A stretch of DNA of 64,000 nucleotides from Pascua guehoae (taxonomy: Eukaryota > Basidiomycota > Tremellomycetes > Trichosporonales > Trichosporonaceae). Positions 23,576-35,999 of this stretch are shown here, one piece after another (the first letter of the stretch is position 1; every line of letters begins with the position of its first letter). Below the pieces are notes generated by a model. It was not told the DNA's origin, did no database searches, and was given only the letters and a program-made list of their open reading frames with translations. The translations under genes and the position numbers were made by a program. The stretch lies in contig BCJX01000004.1 of assembly GCA_001600415.1 (NCBI GenBank), positions 2,380,011 to 2,444,010 of the forward strand, written 5' to 3'.

Positions 23576-24035
23576 TCTTTACCTGGGGGGGTGGTCACTT
23601 TTGGGTGCTGGGTCTGATCGGTGCGGTGACTGACATGGCGCACTGGCGCACTGGGTTGAGTACCGACAAGGCTGCAGGAAAAGCGGCTGTCAGGCCGTGG
23701 GGCACTGCCTGTCGTTGGAAGACGTCGTAGCTGCGGCATCTTATAGTTTGTTTTGCAAGAGATTGAATCGACACGAGAACTATACGAACTATAGATGGGA
23801 GTCACGCCGTTAACAACACGCGACTGCTTTGTCACGTGGTCCCCGCGTGGTTCGTCCATGTGCCGTGACTTCTCCTGCGTGGAGTGGTCTGTTTGTGTCT
23901 GTTTGTGATGCGTCGTGACAGCAGCACCGGCGAGCACTAGAGCGGCTTCTAGGCGGGGAGAGCTGGGTAGGCGGGGAGCGCTGAGTCGGCGGCGAGCGCT
24001 GGGTATCGAATGTGAATGTGTTCACACTGCACGTC

Positions 24036-24036
24036 N
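24036..24036. other. Single ambiguous base
   Basis: An isolated N inside the repeat block, marking an unresolved consensus position. Confidence 0.95.
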
Positions 24037-24235
24037 TCATGGGCGCCCTGCGCTGGTCATGGTGGTCAGGGATCAGGCTGCTCGTAGTCTCCCAAACTCA
24101 GAGGCATTGTCTTTGCAAACTCAGGTTGTCAATGCATTCGTGGCTGGCGCCAGATCGCTACCGCAGCCTGTACAAACTATGCTTGAACACGAAAGTATAC
24201 GTGCCCGTGTCGATTCACCCTGCCCTGTACCAAAC

Positions 24236-24460
24236 CCACAAAAAGATGGGGACCTCTTGGTTTGTCACGCAGCCACTACAGCCACGGTCGTCGCGTCGCA
24301 CACTTGAGGCGTGAAGTCGCCACGTCAGTATCGCTCGTCGACGAATCGAACAAGACGACACCGCGTTCGGAGGTCGGATGTCATCAAATGGCGTCTCTTG
24401 CTATTACACCACCCACCCAGATTTGAATGCTTCATATACTTGTAGGCTATGACGGTGTGC
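24236..24460 (-). repeat. tRNA-like SINE repeat, copy 3 (body type 1)
   Basis: Minus sense. GGGTGGTGTAATAGCAAG head at about 24400-24418, B box GTTCGATTCG near 24341-24351, T run at the plus-strand CACAAAAAGATG. Bases 24251-24416 are identical to the body of copy 5, although the outer flanks match copy 2. Confidence 0.7.
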
Positions 24461-24522
24461 AGGGGGGGAGATAAGTCTGGGTTGTGATTTTGGCGCACCA
24501 ACCCCGGCCCCCCATAGTGCCA

Positions 24523-25745
24523 TAATGGAGCTGTCGTGTACTGTAGGCCTTTTCAGAAGCCTCCCCAACGACTCCTTTCCAGCATACCGAGTAGCTGAAC
24601 TCGGCTACCCGTGCAACGATTTCCAAACAAAACAAGACGAGGCGAAAGGCGGAGCAAAAAGGGAGGACCTCTTGGGTTTGTCACGCAGCCACTACAGCCA
24701 CGGTCGTTTTCGTCGCAACATGCTGGCGATTTGTCGGCACGTCGGTGCAACTTGTCGACGAATCGAACAGGCGACACCGCGTTCGGAGGTCGGATGTCAT
24801 CAAATGGTGTTTCTTGCCGTTACACCACCCATCCAAAGTTGGCGGTTATGACTGTGTGCAACGGGGGGATCGGTCTGGGTGCGTGCTGCTCGCTTGCGAG
24901 ATGCGCACTGCTGTCCAACGTGGCCGATGTTGTTAGCAGCTGGGATGTTGGGCACGCTTAGGTATTAGGTATTACTGTAGGTATTCAGAAAGGAAGTGAG
25001 CCAGAAATTCCAGGGCGCTCGTAGGTGCCGACTCGCATGGGATGGTGGCTGCAGCCCTCTCTGCCCCTCCCCGAAGCGCGGTATCAGCGGAGCGAGCGAG
25101 TGGGACTGAAGGTGAGGGCGAGAGTGAAAGTGAAAGCGAGGCGACCGTGAGGGCACAGACAAGGAGAGCGGGCGTGGCGAGAGAGTAGGACGGGTGTGGG
25201 CACTGGTACTGGGCGTTGGCATGTGCTGCTCAATGCTGCGTTTTCCCAGTTGGCGGCCTGTCCCTTCGCTAGGCTGCAGACGCTGACCGGTGGAATGGCG
25301 TCCAGGGCACCTCGTTGATTATCAATGAGAGGGCGTCAGGAAACGCGCGTCTTGCAAACCACTGGAGCGCCTCCTGCGCGTAGAGCGTGGCTGCATGTCG
25401 TGGCGCCCTTCCTTTGACAACCGAAAGGCCCAAGTGAGGCAATTCGTGCTCGTTAGATTGTTCCCGGCCTCCAACTCGGACGTACGCGTTGTCTTTTGAG
25501 ATTCTCGATAGGTTCGTTCGCTCATCGTTGCCACGGACACCGGTACACCGGGTCCCCACCACACACGGACCCACACGCATCAGGGTCTGCCAAATGAAAC
25601 TGTCGTGGACTGCAGATCCTTTCAGAAGCCCTGTCCCCCACGACTCCATTCAACACGCCAAGTACAGTATACCGAGTAGCTGAAGCCGACTACCCGTGCA
25701 ACGGTTCCAAATGAACCAACGAGGCGAAAGATGAAGCAAAAAGGG
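24523..25745. repeat. Diverged duplicated segment around SINE copies 4 and 5
   Basis: 24523-24660 and 25605-25745 share, in order, a CTGTCGTG block, CAGAAGCC, ACGACTCC, ACCGAGTAGCTGAA, GGCTACCCGTGCAACG or its variant, and GAGGCGAAAG. The offset is about 1.08 kb. A similar relation links 23279-23370 to 24157-24250 (ACAAACTATGCTTGAACACG), offset about 0.88 kb. Confidence 0.65.
24653..24862 (-). repeat. tRNA-like SINE repeat, copy 4 (body type 1)
   Basis: Minus sense. A box TGGTGTAACGG is intact (about 24820-24832). B box TGTTCGATTCG lies near 24758-24770, and the T run is plus-strand GCAAAAAGGG. The 130 bp before the A run (24523-24652) are shared with copy 5. Confidence 0.7.
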
Positions 25746-25960
25746 AGGACCTCTTGGTTTGTCACGCAGCCACTACAGCCACGGTCGTCGCGTCGCACAC
25801 TTGAGGCGTGAAGTCGCCACGTCAGTATCGCTCGTCGACGAATCGAACAAGACGACACCGCGTTCGGAGGTCGGATGTCATCAAATGGCGTCTCTTGCTA
25901 TTACACCACCCATCCAAAGTTGGCAATTCTGAATATCCATCGTTCATAACAGTGTGCAGC
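25736..25960 (-). repeat. tRNA-like SINE repeat, copy 5 (body type 1)
   Basis: Minus sense. Body identical to copy 3 over about 166 bp. Both outer flanks (CCATCCAAAGTTGGC on one side, the CGAGGCGAAAG block on the other) resemble copy 4 instead. This mosaic suggests conversion or recombination between copies. Confidence 0.7.
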
Positions 25961-25975
25961 GAAATGGGTCTGTAC

Positions 25976-26888
25976 CTATGACGACTGGCTTTGGGATGTG
26001 GACTTCCTATCAACGCTGGGGCTCCATGCTGTTGCTGGGCATGCTGGCATTGGTGCTTTGCTTCCCAGCCATTTAATAGGTTTTCAGCATGGGATAACAG
26101 CTGTAGCCTCCCTCTCACCCCAAGCGCGGTATCACGCACTCGAAGGGCAGATTGGGCTCTGTTGCGAGAGACGTTATGGGGCCACCTCATACGCCCCGTT
26201 GAGAGGAGTCGTGCTCCTTGGCTCAGACGCCACACATCAAGAGAGACGGTTCTCCATTGAAGCCTGCCACACGCACCCGATCGTGGACAAGGGGTTGAAT
26301 CAAGGTCGAGCAGTCGTTATGCCAATGATGGGATTTTACCATCGGCGGGGGCGAGGAATAGCCTGGCGCTGGGGGTTTGTGTTTGTCTGTACTTTACGCC
26401 TGCTGGCCGGGGGTGCTGCACATCAAGCAAAGGAAGTGCCAGGTTCAGCGGGATGTGCTCTGGATGCCCCGGCTTGAGGGGGGGCCGTGCACGTGCACAT
26501 CTACGACCAGAACATGTAGAGACTGCCACGTTGAGTGTGGTCGCGGGCACCGTTCCAGTACGCTATGAAAGGCAAAGACGACATCTCGAGGGGGAAATCA
26601 CGTTCGGTGCCGGGTCTCAGGAAGATGATGGACTTAATGCTGTCAACCTCGAATACCGCGTCGGCCGTGAGTTGGTGAGCTGTCAATGAAAGGATTGGCG
26701 GAGAGCTACGGTCCATTCTCCATCGCACGAAGTAGGCCATGAAACCGAAAGACAACACGTCCAGGGGTAAACCAAATTCCCACCGTGTTGTTCTCAGGAA
26801 GGTGGGAGAATGCTGTCAGAGTCTCAAAGGCATTCTGCAGCTCTATCTCGCACAGGACGAATTATATTGCATGATGCCACGAGCCGAA
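25976..26888. other. Gene-free spacer downstream of the permease
   Basis: No family-like ORF, RNA gene or repeat copy recognised. It includes the permease 3' end. Confidence 0.5.
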
Positions 26889-28942
26889 CTAATCCCACAA
26901 CCACGAGATCCACCTGATCCAACCATGCTTTGGCGGGACGAGCTCTTCGGGGTTGCGCTCAATGTCTGCCAAAATCTTCTCGAGGGGGACGTCGGACAGG
27001 TTGACAAACTTTGTCCGCTTGACAATCTTCCACACAATGAAGAGGAAGGCAATGAGGCCAATGTCCCTATGGTTGTTAGGGCGTGTGCTGGGACTGGACC
27101 GCTCGGTATACTCACAAATAGCCAGTGATGAACCCAGCAACATTCCAGTTGCCCTTTGTAAACACCGAGAAGCCGTTTGTGAGGAGGAGCAGGGTGCAGA
27201 AGGCGACTCCGAGGCTGGACGAGTAGGCTGTGGGATATGTCAGCATACAGCTGGCGTGGTCCTGCCCTACCCCCCCCCCCCCAAAAAAAAAAACTTACGT
27301 GTCCACCAGTTGTACCATGGCAGGCGGCGGGGGTCGATACGCTGCTTGCGGAAGGCGGTACGCATGCGGAGATGGTTTGTCAAGACGGCAATCCACGAAA
27401 TGAGCACCGCACAGCCGACGAGGTTCATAAACCAGTAAAAGACAGTGAGGGCCGATTCGGACATGCTCATGAACGCGAGGAATGAAAACAAAATGTAGCT
27501 CAGGACCGAGACATATGGTGTGCCGATGCGGTTCACGCGGGTCAAGACGCGCGGGGCGTGGCCCTTGAGGGCAAGACCGTAGAGGACGCGGGACCCGCCG
27601 AGCAGGGCCTGGTTGGACGCGCTGTACGCCGACGTAATGACGACCGCATTGACAATGTGCGGGATCGCACGAATGCCGCCCGCCGACACGGCAATGACAA
27701 ACGGCGACGTCGCGGCCGTACCCGAGTCGTTCTGGATACGCGGGTCGTCGCTCGAGACGAGCATGCCCACGATGAGCACCGAGAGGACGTAGAAGATCAT
27801 CACACGCGCAAACACGCGCTTGATGGCCTTGGGGATGGCGTGCCGCGGGTTCTTGGTCTCGGCCGCCGCCATGGCCACCGACTCTACACCCGAGTAGGAG
27901 AAGACGGCCCCGATGAGCACATACCAAAAGCCAAGGAATCGCCCAAAGGCGCCCGAGGCAATGTACGGGACGAATGGGCCCGGGTTTTTCCAGTATCGAA
28001 ATCCTACGCGCTCGACGCCTTTCACTCCGCCAAGGTCGACGATGAGGCCGAAAATGATGAGTCCGACGACTAGGAGGATCTTGAGAATCGCCTGTGAGGG
28101 TTAGTGAGCGCGACGCGGTAATGTCAACAGGCATCGCAGCGCCAGTCTTCATAAAGTAGTCATGGGAAAAGACCGCACCCGCCCAATGACTCACGAAAGC
28201 AAACTCGACCTCGCCAAGCCACGAGATGCGCAGGAAGCCGACAAGGGCCGTGAGGGCGATGAAGATGACGATGAAGACCGCAGGGTTGAGATCGGTCCAG
28301 AACTGGAACAAGACGCAGATGGCGGTGATCTCGGACGGAATCTGGCGTGTGAGCCGAGGACAGGATGGTACCCACGTCAAGTCAAGTCAAGTCAAGTCAG
28401 CAGCTCGAGGCGCTCAAGGCTCGAGACGAGACAGTAGCCAAGCTCAAGACGAGCAAATCTCACCGACAGCCAGTTACCATATGTCAGATTCCATCCGATG
28501 GCAAAGCTCAACGCCGGGTCGACAAAGACCTCGCAGTGCCGCACAAACGAGCCCGTCACCGGAATCAGGGCAGTGACTTCGCCAAGCGCAAACTGGACGG
28601 CACACACGACGAGACCGATGATAAAGTAGGCCAAGAGGGAGCCAAGGGGGCCGCCACTCGCGATCGACCCGCCCAGGCTGAGAAAGAGCCCCGTGCCAAT
28701 GGAGCCTGGATGTCAGCGCCCCACGTCAGATGTTAGAGCCCCGTGTACCCACCAGCAAGGGCAATCATGGAGAGGTGCCGCTGTTCCAGCCCGCGCTTCA
28801 GATCGCGCGCCTCGCCCTCCTCCAACACGACGTCTGTGGGAGGGTAGGCGCTTCCATCGCCGAATGCGGCGAGCGCATCCTCGTCCTTGCCGTATGGCAG
28901 GCGCTCGGGGTCGCCTGGCTCAAAGCCTCGCTTTTCTGCCAT
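26889..28942 (-). CDS. Amino-acid permease (AAT/APC family)
   Basis: CDS is complement(26889-27066, 27116-27227, 27299-28091, 28195-28341, 28464-28705, 28753-28942), 553 residues. It is a proton-coupled plasma-membrane importer of amino acids, related to fungal Gap1-type permeases. A hydrophilic N terminus of about 50 residues precedes LEQRHLSMIALAG and the signature GSIGTGLFLSLGG. TM segments continue with LLAYFIIGLVVCAVQFALGE and the family block VTGSFVRHCEVFVDPA; later come FRYWKNPGPF, FSYSGVES and AETKNPRHAIPKAIKRV. About 12 membrane spans are expected and seen. The C terminus ends WIRWISWLWD. The intron at 27228-27298 carries an adjoining 11-nt A and 13-nt C run on the plus strand. Substrate specificity cannot be read from sequence. 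Confidence 0.92.
27270..27293. repeat. Adjoining C13 and A11 homopolymers in permease intron
   Basis: The run lies directly inside the donor site of the permease intron 27228-27298; in sense orientation it is T11 then G13. Confidence 0.85.
28375..28399. repeat. Pentanucleotide repeat (GTCAA)n
   Basis: Five tandem copies of GTCAA/CAAGT inside the permease intron 28342-28463. Confidence 0.85.
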
Positions 28943-30339
28943 GGCTGGCGCTGGGGGTGTATAAGGTCCAACTGTCAGTTGGGTGGACAATGGAGGATTG
29001 GCGAGTAATGAGATGAGAGAGTGTGGAGATAGAGGAGCAAGATGAAGGAGCAATGGCAACTCTCTGTTAGGCTACAAAGCCCCATCGGATAAGTATCCAC
29101 GCTAAGGCACTGGCGGCAGTAGCCGCATAAAGTTTGTTGTCTCGACCTGGTGAAACCAGACACACTGGCTCAGCCGCTAAGGCACCCCTCAGATCGCGCT
29201 CATGATGGGAATGACTCCATCAGAGGCCGGCATGTCGCAAGAGCTCAAGGTGTGCGAGGCGACTATCGTAAATAATGGCCCAAACTCAGTGTTACACCAT
29301 GCGGTAGGTGCGGGGCCCACTCGGTCGTCGCCGAATATAGCTGGCTGTGGCGTTACGGATTTTGGTGCAATCAGTAACGCCAAGCACGTGCAACGGGCCC
29401 ATGAATCACCGCCGCATGCGCCGCACGCTCCGAAGATGGCCTGCAACGACGCTGCGATGCGGTGCGACACTATTGGGGCCACATACTCCATAACCCAAGA
29501 GGGCGGGATGCAGTCGTGCTTCAACGAGGGGGAGGTGCGCCTTGTGCTCCCGTTGTTTTGATGTTGTTTTGATGTGCTTGCAGACGGTATTTTGATGAAC
29601 TTGCAGTTGCAACTGCCCTCTTACCGCTGACCGCGCTGCCCGCCGAGCATGCGCCTCACAACTACACATCGGCTAGCAGGAGAAACGAAAAGCCAAGCCA
29701 TTACATCTTGGAATCTTTCACGTTAGCCACTGCTGTAACCATGTGCCATGTTGCAGCTTCATTGTCGGCAGACCATATCTGTCTGTTAGTGGCGCTTGTG
29801 CCTGGGTGTCTTCAGGAGTATTCAAATGTTGTTGGTAGGGCGTACGCTTGAGGGTGACATGGTTCCATCATCCCGGCATTTCCAAGATATCCCGCACTGT
29901 GCGTTACTTTCGTCTGTATGTGAAGCAGCTGATTCATCGAGAGCGAGTGTTCTAGGTGTGAGTAGTGCCTGCGAGCCCACATGAGCCCGTCTGTCTTTAA
30001 GGTTGAGACGATCTGGACAGGCAGTGGCAATCAGGTGACACTCACTGCCCCAACATGTCCTCTGGATAACTTCCGGACACGTTCTTGTGTGCCCGCGTTT
30101 GCGTGCTCAGGTGATTATTGTGCTGTAATCTCAAAAGCAATATCTACAGTAAGGTTCTATTCCTGCAGCGAGGTTGCTCTTATTCTCCTCAAGTACCCGT
30201 GTAAGACGAGATGACGATGAGTCGATCGAGACCTTGCAACAGACTCTATGGGACTCGTCTCTGTGACTCTGTGGGACTCGTCTCTGTACATAAGTATGCC
30301 ATAGGATAGGCCAAAGGTATCGGCCCCACCACAGTAACC
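28943..30339. other. Gene-free spacer
   Basis: This divergent spacer holds the permease promoter and the promoter of the small secreted-protein gene. I see no recognisable gene. Confidence 0.5.
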
Positions 30340-30716
30340 ATGCTGTTCACCAACATTGTCACAATTTTCCTCTCGGCTTCCACAACCTTTGCCATGTGGG
30401 GGAGCCACTGCACGGGTGCCAACAGCATGCCCGGTGAGTCCACTAGTATACGACTGTGGCACTTACAGTCTACAGGCGTGTGCGTCGGAATCTCCGAGTG
30501 CTCGTCGAAAGGCGGCACCAACATCAAGGGCGCGTGTCCGTGGGACGGGCCGAACATTCGATGCTGCACCAAGATCAACTGCAAGTATCGAAAACAGTGC
30601 AAGGTATCATTCAAAACGGGAAATGCCCCGGCGGCGAAGACTTCAAGTACTGCAAGCCGATCCCTCACAATCTGGTACGTGCTTTGCATTGAACTCGGTA
30701 TTGACATGGAAAGTAG
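30340..30716 (+). pseudogene. Small secreted cysteine-rich protein gene, apparently frameshifted
   Basis: Exon 1 (30340-30433) encodes a signal peptide (MLFTNIVTIFLSASTTFA) and a first Cys. After a 42-nt intron, exon 2 from 30476 gives VCVGISECSSKGG, GACPWDG and IRCCTKINC. At about 30601-30603 the frame must shift by one base to continue GIIQNGKCPGGEDFKYCKPI. The two halves share a C....G.CPG...CC-like spacing seen in fungal secreted Cys-rich domains, so the shifted reading looks real. A likely last intron (GTACGT at 30675) places a TAG at 30714. Without the shift the frame runs to 30738 and loses the Cys pattern. It is either a sequencing error or a decaying gene. Function unknown; I could not place it in a named family. 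Confidence 0.5.
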
Positions 30717-31028
30717 CCGGGTCTGCACCAGCGTTTAGTAGTATCACGGCAAAGTGACAAGAGTAGCGGAAAATCCCAGAGTGTGCGCCAAATGAGCCTG
30801 TTGGGAAGACGTTTCAGAAGAGAGCAAGGGTGGCATGTTGGAAGAAATGGATATGCTAAGTGCGACGAGTACGCTGTACACTTTGCCCACCGGGCCTTAG
30901 TTGTGCGAAGAACCTTTATCTTGGACAGGTTTGCAACGACACCAAATACATCCCCAGTTCATTCGCAAGACTGCATCAGCTACTAATTATTCCCCATTTG
31001 GACTTGATTTCTTCTCACGTGGACACGT

Positions 31029-32129
31029 CTAGAAGCGGCCCTGTCCCTGGCCCTGCTGACCCTGCTGGCCCTGCTGGGTACTTGTCCGTCAGCGTCATAT
31101 TATTCAAGCACCGAGCTGACACTTTGTAAACTCGGGGTGACTTTAAGACTTACGGGTAACCACCGCCCTGGACGAGACCGGCGCCGGAGCCCGGACCACC
31201 GGGGCCAAGGTTGCCCTGGACGCTCTGGCCGGTGGCGGGGTTGTACGTGTCGACGCCGCCAATGTTGAACTGGCCGTCGACGGCGCCGTGCTGTGTGCCG
31301 GTGCCGGTGAGGCCGGCGCCCTGGCCCTGCTGGTGGTGGCCGCCGGTGTGGTGCTGGTGGCCCTGCTGGCCGCTCGAGTAGCCTGCGCCCTCGACGAGGC
31401 CTGCGCCGGAGCCAGGCCCACCGGCGCCGAGGTTACCCTGGACGCTCTGGCCGGTGGCGGGGTTGTATGTGTCGACGCCACCAATGTTAAACTGGCCGTC
31501 GACGGGGCGGTGCTGCGTGCCGGTGCCGGTGAGGCCGCCGCCCTGACCCTGGCCAAGGCCCTGCTGGTGCGAGTGGGTGCTCTGCTGGTGCATCCCGGCG
31601 CCAGTGAGACCACCGCGGCCGGCCTGCTCCTGCCCGACGGTGCCCGAGGTGCCGTGGCCCGAAGAGCCCATCATGCCAGCAGTCCCGCTCGTCATGGAAC
31701 CGGCACCGAGACCCGCGCCGGGGCCCGCGCCCGCGAGACCGGACTGGCCAGCGCGGCCCTGCCCGCCCTGGCGCTGCTGGCGCTTGTTGAGCTTGCGGCG
31801 CCGCATGGCGTCGTCATCATCCTCGTCCGACGACGACGACGACGCGTTGCCCGTCGTACGCGCAGGCTTGCCCGGGCACCCGGGGCACTTGCACTTGTTC
31901 GACTTGCACTGGCAGCCGCCGCGTGCGCACTGGCACGTCGTCCCGACCTCCTCCGACTTGCACTTGCAACCGCTGGGGCGTTAGTGGCGCTCAAGCCAGT
32001 GTGGCGGACGGCCGTGGCGTAAACGGAACGAGAGAATGGCCACTGCTGTGGCGGTGGCGCAGTACAGCATGTGCCACACGCAGAAGGGTTTCACGACACG
32101 CACGTAATAGCCTTCTTGATAGCGTCCAT
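31029..32129 (-). CDS. Metallothionein-like Cys-rich head fused to Gly/Gln/His-rich repeat tail
   Basis: CDS is complement(31029-31080, 31154-31972, 32104-32129), 298 residues. Exon 1 is only MDAIKKAIT. Residues 11-41 carry nine Cys in the order CKC, CQC, CQC, CKC, then C (fragments GCKCKSEE, CQCARGGCQCKS, NKCKCPGC), the CxC clustering of copper/zinc-thiolate metallothioneins. A Ser run and an acidic DEDDDD stretch follow, then a basic MRRRKLNKR. The remaining about 220 residues are Gly/Gln/His-rich with two near-identical units containing DGQFNIGGVDTYNPATGQSV. The last exon adds QQGQQGQQGQGQGRF. Fungal metallothioneins are usually short, so the long tail is unusual. A TATA-like GCATATAAAG (minus strand) lies about 60 bp upstream. 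Metal binding is inferred from Cys spacing only. Confidence 0.75.
31160..31545 (-). repeat. Two ~165-bp coding repeat units
   Basis: 31160-31325 and 31381-31545 are near-identical and separated by a His/Gln-rich spacer. They encode the repeated block around GGVDTYNPATGQSVQGNL in the metallothionein-like protein. Confidence 0.85.
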
Positions 32130-32187
32130 GATTCTTGTGTTTGTTTGTGGGTGGGTGGGTATGAGGCACAACCTGTGTGAAGGGCTT

Positions 32188-32198
32188 CTTTATATGCG
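32188..32198 (-). promoter_or_regulatory. TATA-like box of the metallothionein-like gene
   Basis: GCATATAAAG on the minus strand, about 60-68 bp upstream of the start at 32129, is suitably placed for a strongly inducible gene. Confidence 0.5.
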
Positions 32199-32209
32199 GG
32201 GGGTTTGCT

Positions 32210-33151
32210 GGGGCTGGTCCAAACCCTCCAACGTGGCCGGGCTCGGTTTCTACGTTTCTACCATTGAGCTTCATGGAATGTCACAGAGCATCGGTTGTTG
32301 GCATGCTGCGATGGGAATGATGTCATTGATGCTGTCGTGTGACGCATGTTGTTGGATCTTTTCGACCATGACGCGGGAACAGCCTGGCACTCGGTAGAAA
32401 CTCCAACCCCCAAACACATGGGGCAGTGTGGTCGTTACCGAGTCCAGGCTAGCGGCTGGCAGCTGGCAGACGGTTCTTTGTTGTCGGGTGACCCACGTGC
32501 TGTTTGCAACCACAGGACCGAGGTTCGGGAATGAACAGGAAGCCATGACGTAAAATAGCCCGAACGATGAAAGAAACTCCAGCAGCTGTTGTGCAGTGGC
32601 ACAGAGCATTTTGGAGCTCGGCCGACTCCAACTTCACGGGGCGGTGCAGCGATGTGCGCGATGTATCTTGTGCTCCAGATCGCATGTAGATTTAGCAGCG
32701 CATGCCCATTGAACATGGGCCCCACCCAGTTCCCGTTGTTAATTATATCTCTTGTTGATGCTGCCCGATCGTCCACACCTGTGACGTCTTTCCAGAAGAA
32801 CTGCTGAAGGTAGGGCGTATGACGTGTCGCGCCCTCTACCAACTGGTGGGATAAGGTCGCATGCTACCTGTCCAGAGTTGTAGGTCGACTTGAACAATAC
32901 GAGTATCGCCGCCACATGGGGAAAGAGGGGCCGATTCGCAGGATGGTGATGATCCCATTATACATCCGTTAATGAGATAGGCACGGATAATCCCCTAATA
33001 TGACACTGTGCCCTGAGATTAACAAAAGTTACCCAACTTTGTAATGCCTCGAGCGCCCCCCTCTCTGTTCCCGTCAGTTGCAGTGTGTGAACCACAGCAA
33101 GAATAGCAGCAGCTCGACGGCAACAGGCAGGCTTGGGACAGAAACGACCTG
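32210..33151. other. Gene-free spacer
   Basis: Nothing family-like was found between the metallothionein-like promoter and the next SINE-like repeat. Confidence 0.5.
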
Positions 33152-33390
33152 CAAAAGAATGAACCTCATCATATCCTCGTTCCGTCGCTCACTACAAGCG
33201 CGGCCGTGCGTCGCATTATTTAGGATTTTAGCTTTGGACCTTGGCGCCTATTTACGTCGGGGGCCTGCTGACTCAGAGAATCGAACAGACGGCCGCGTTC
33301 GGAGGTTCGGATGTCATCAAATGGTGTGTCTTGCCGGAACACCACCCATCCTGATTGAAAGTATACAATCTCTCATGCATTTGACGAGTC
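33152..33390 (-). repeat. tRNA-like SINE repeat, copy 6 (body type 2)
   Basis: Minus sense. It opens with a leader of about 40 nt ending at 33390 (GACTCGTCAAATGCATG), then GGGTGGTGTTCCGGCAAG (A-box region). B box TGTTCGATTC lies near 33281. The body differs from type 1 (AAAGCTAAAATCCTAAATAA, GCGACGCACGGCCGCGCTTG). It ends in TTCATTCTTTTGC (T run at 33152-33156). Confidence 0.7.
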
Positions 33391-33841
33391 GTGAGAGAAG
33401 GTTGGCTGGCAGCGGAGGCGCAGCAGAGGTAACGTGAGGAGCCACACACTCAGAGCGATGTAAGCGATGGGGCCGTGGATAACAATTGAGGACGCTACAT
33501 GGTGCATGTGCGCATGCATGTCCTAGTACCGAACGTAGACCACGGATAACACCTTGAAGTGAGTTCCGTTCATCTGGTGAGGACGGCAAGATAGAGCCAG
33601 ACATCGGAGCCACGGCGGCAGTAGACCTATGGTGCCGCATTGAGTGGCAGGCCACGGTAAGTAGAAACGAGCTGAGGATGCTAGAGGTAAATCGCTGGGA
33701 AGATGAGAAGTGGCGATGAGCGAATCGAGCAAGCAAGGGGCAACGACAACGGCCCCAAGTCCGTCCCGAAAGGACTGGATTGGTGATCTGGTCCGACTGC
33801 AACTGGGTTTGACGGACACGGCATATGTGCATGCTGCAGGA

Positions 33842-35421
<1,580 letters not shown>

Positions 35422-35779
35422 TCATGGTCATGTCGGTCGCGCAATCGCGTGAGCTGCGTGAAACGCACACCCTGTGGTGGCAAACGAAAAACAACAAGCT
35501 GTTGGAATTTCGTGTACAGTAGGTAGTATGGTCCGCAGGTCCCAAATGGTCTGTGCTTGTACCCATCCGTGCAATGCTACATCTGCACGTACATGGGAAT
35601 GGGAGCATCATGGCACGCTGGGGAAGAATGCAAGCATGCAAGTGCGCATCTGTTGCCGACGGTCGGCTCTTGTTCCAAGTGGCCAGAGGCCCCTGGGCCC
35701 TGTCAAGAAATGAGAAGCAGCATCGAGGGACATGCACAAACAAGAGACCCTGAGCCACACCAAGTGGTATGTCGCCTGT

Positions 35780-35836
35780 CTCACTGTACGTACTGCACTG
35801 TACAGTACAGTACTGTACTGTACAGTACGTACAGTG
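35780..35836. repeat. Perfect 28-bp palindrome inside a longer inverted repeat
   Basis: The core, built of GTACAGTACAGTACTGTAC units, is its own reverse complement over 28 bp. The flanks ACTGTACGTA and TACGTACAGT also pair, with a 5-nt insert (CTGCA) on the left arm. This would form a hairpin or cruciform. Confidence 0.8.
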
Positions 35837-35949
35837 GTATAGTACAGTGGTAAAGTGGGGGGATGTAGGGGTACAGGGTATGCAAGGGTTGTGCGACCGA
35901 TCGCTGGGGTGCGTCTCCACTCAACATTTATACAACTGTATCCCTCCCA

Positions 35950-35952
<3 letters not shown>

Positions 35953-35996
<44 letters not shown>
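35953..35996. repeat. (TC)22 microsatellite upstream of the BRCT gene
   Basis: Pure TC dinucleotide tract about 185 bp upstream of the start at 36181; CT-rich tracts are common in fungal promoters and 5' leaders. Confidence 0.9.

Positions 35997-35999
<3 letters not shown>

Noticed and set aside
30783..30986. NucA/NucB-type nuclease fragment suggested by CDEY
   Set aside because: Only four residues match; the following PFAST-type block is absent.
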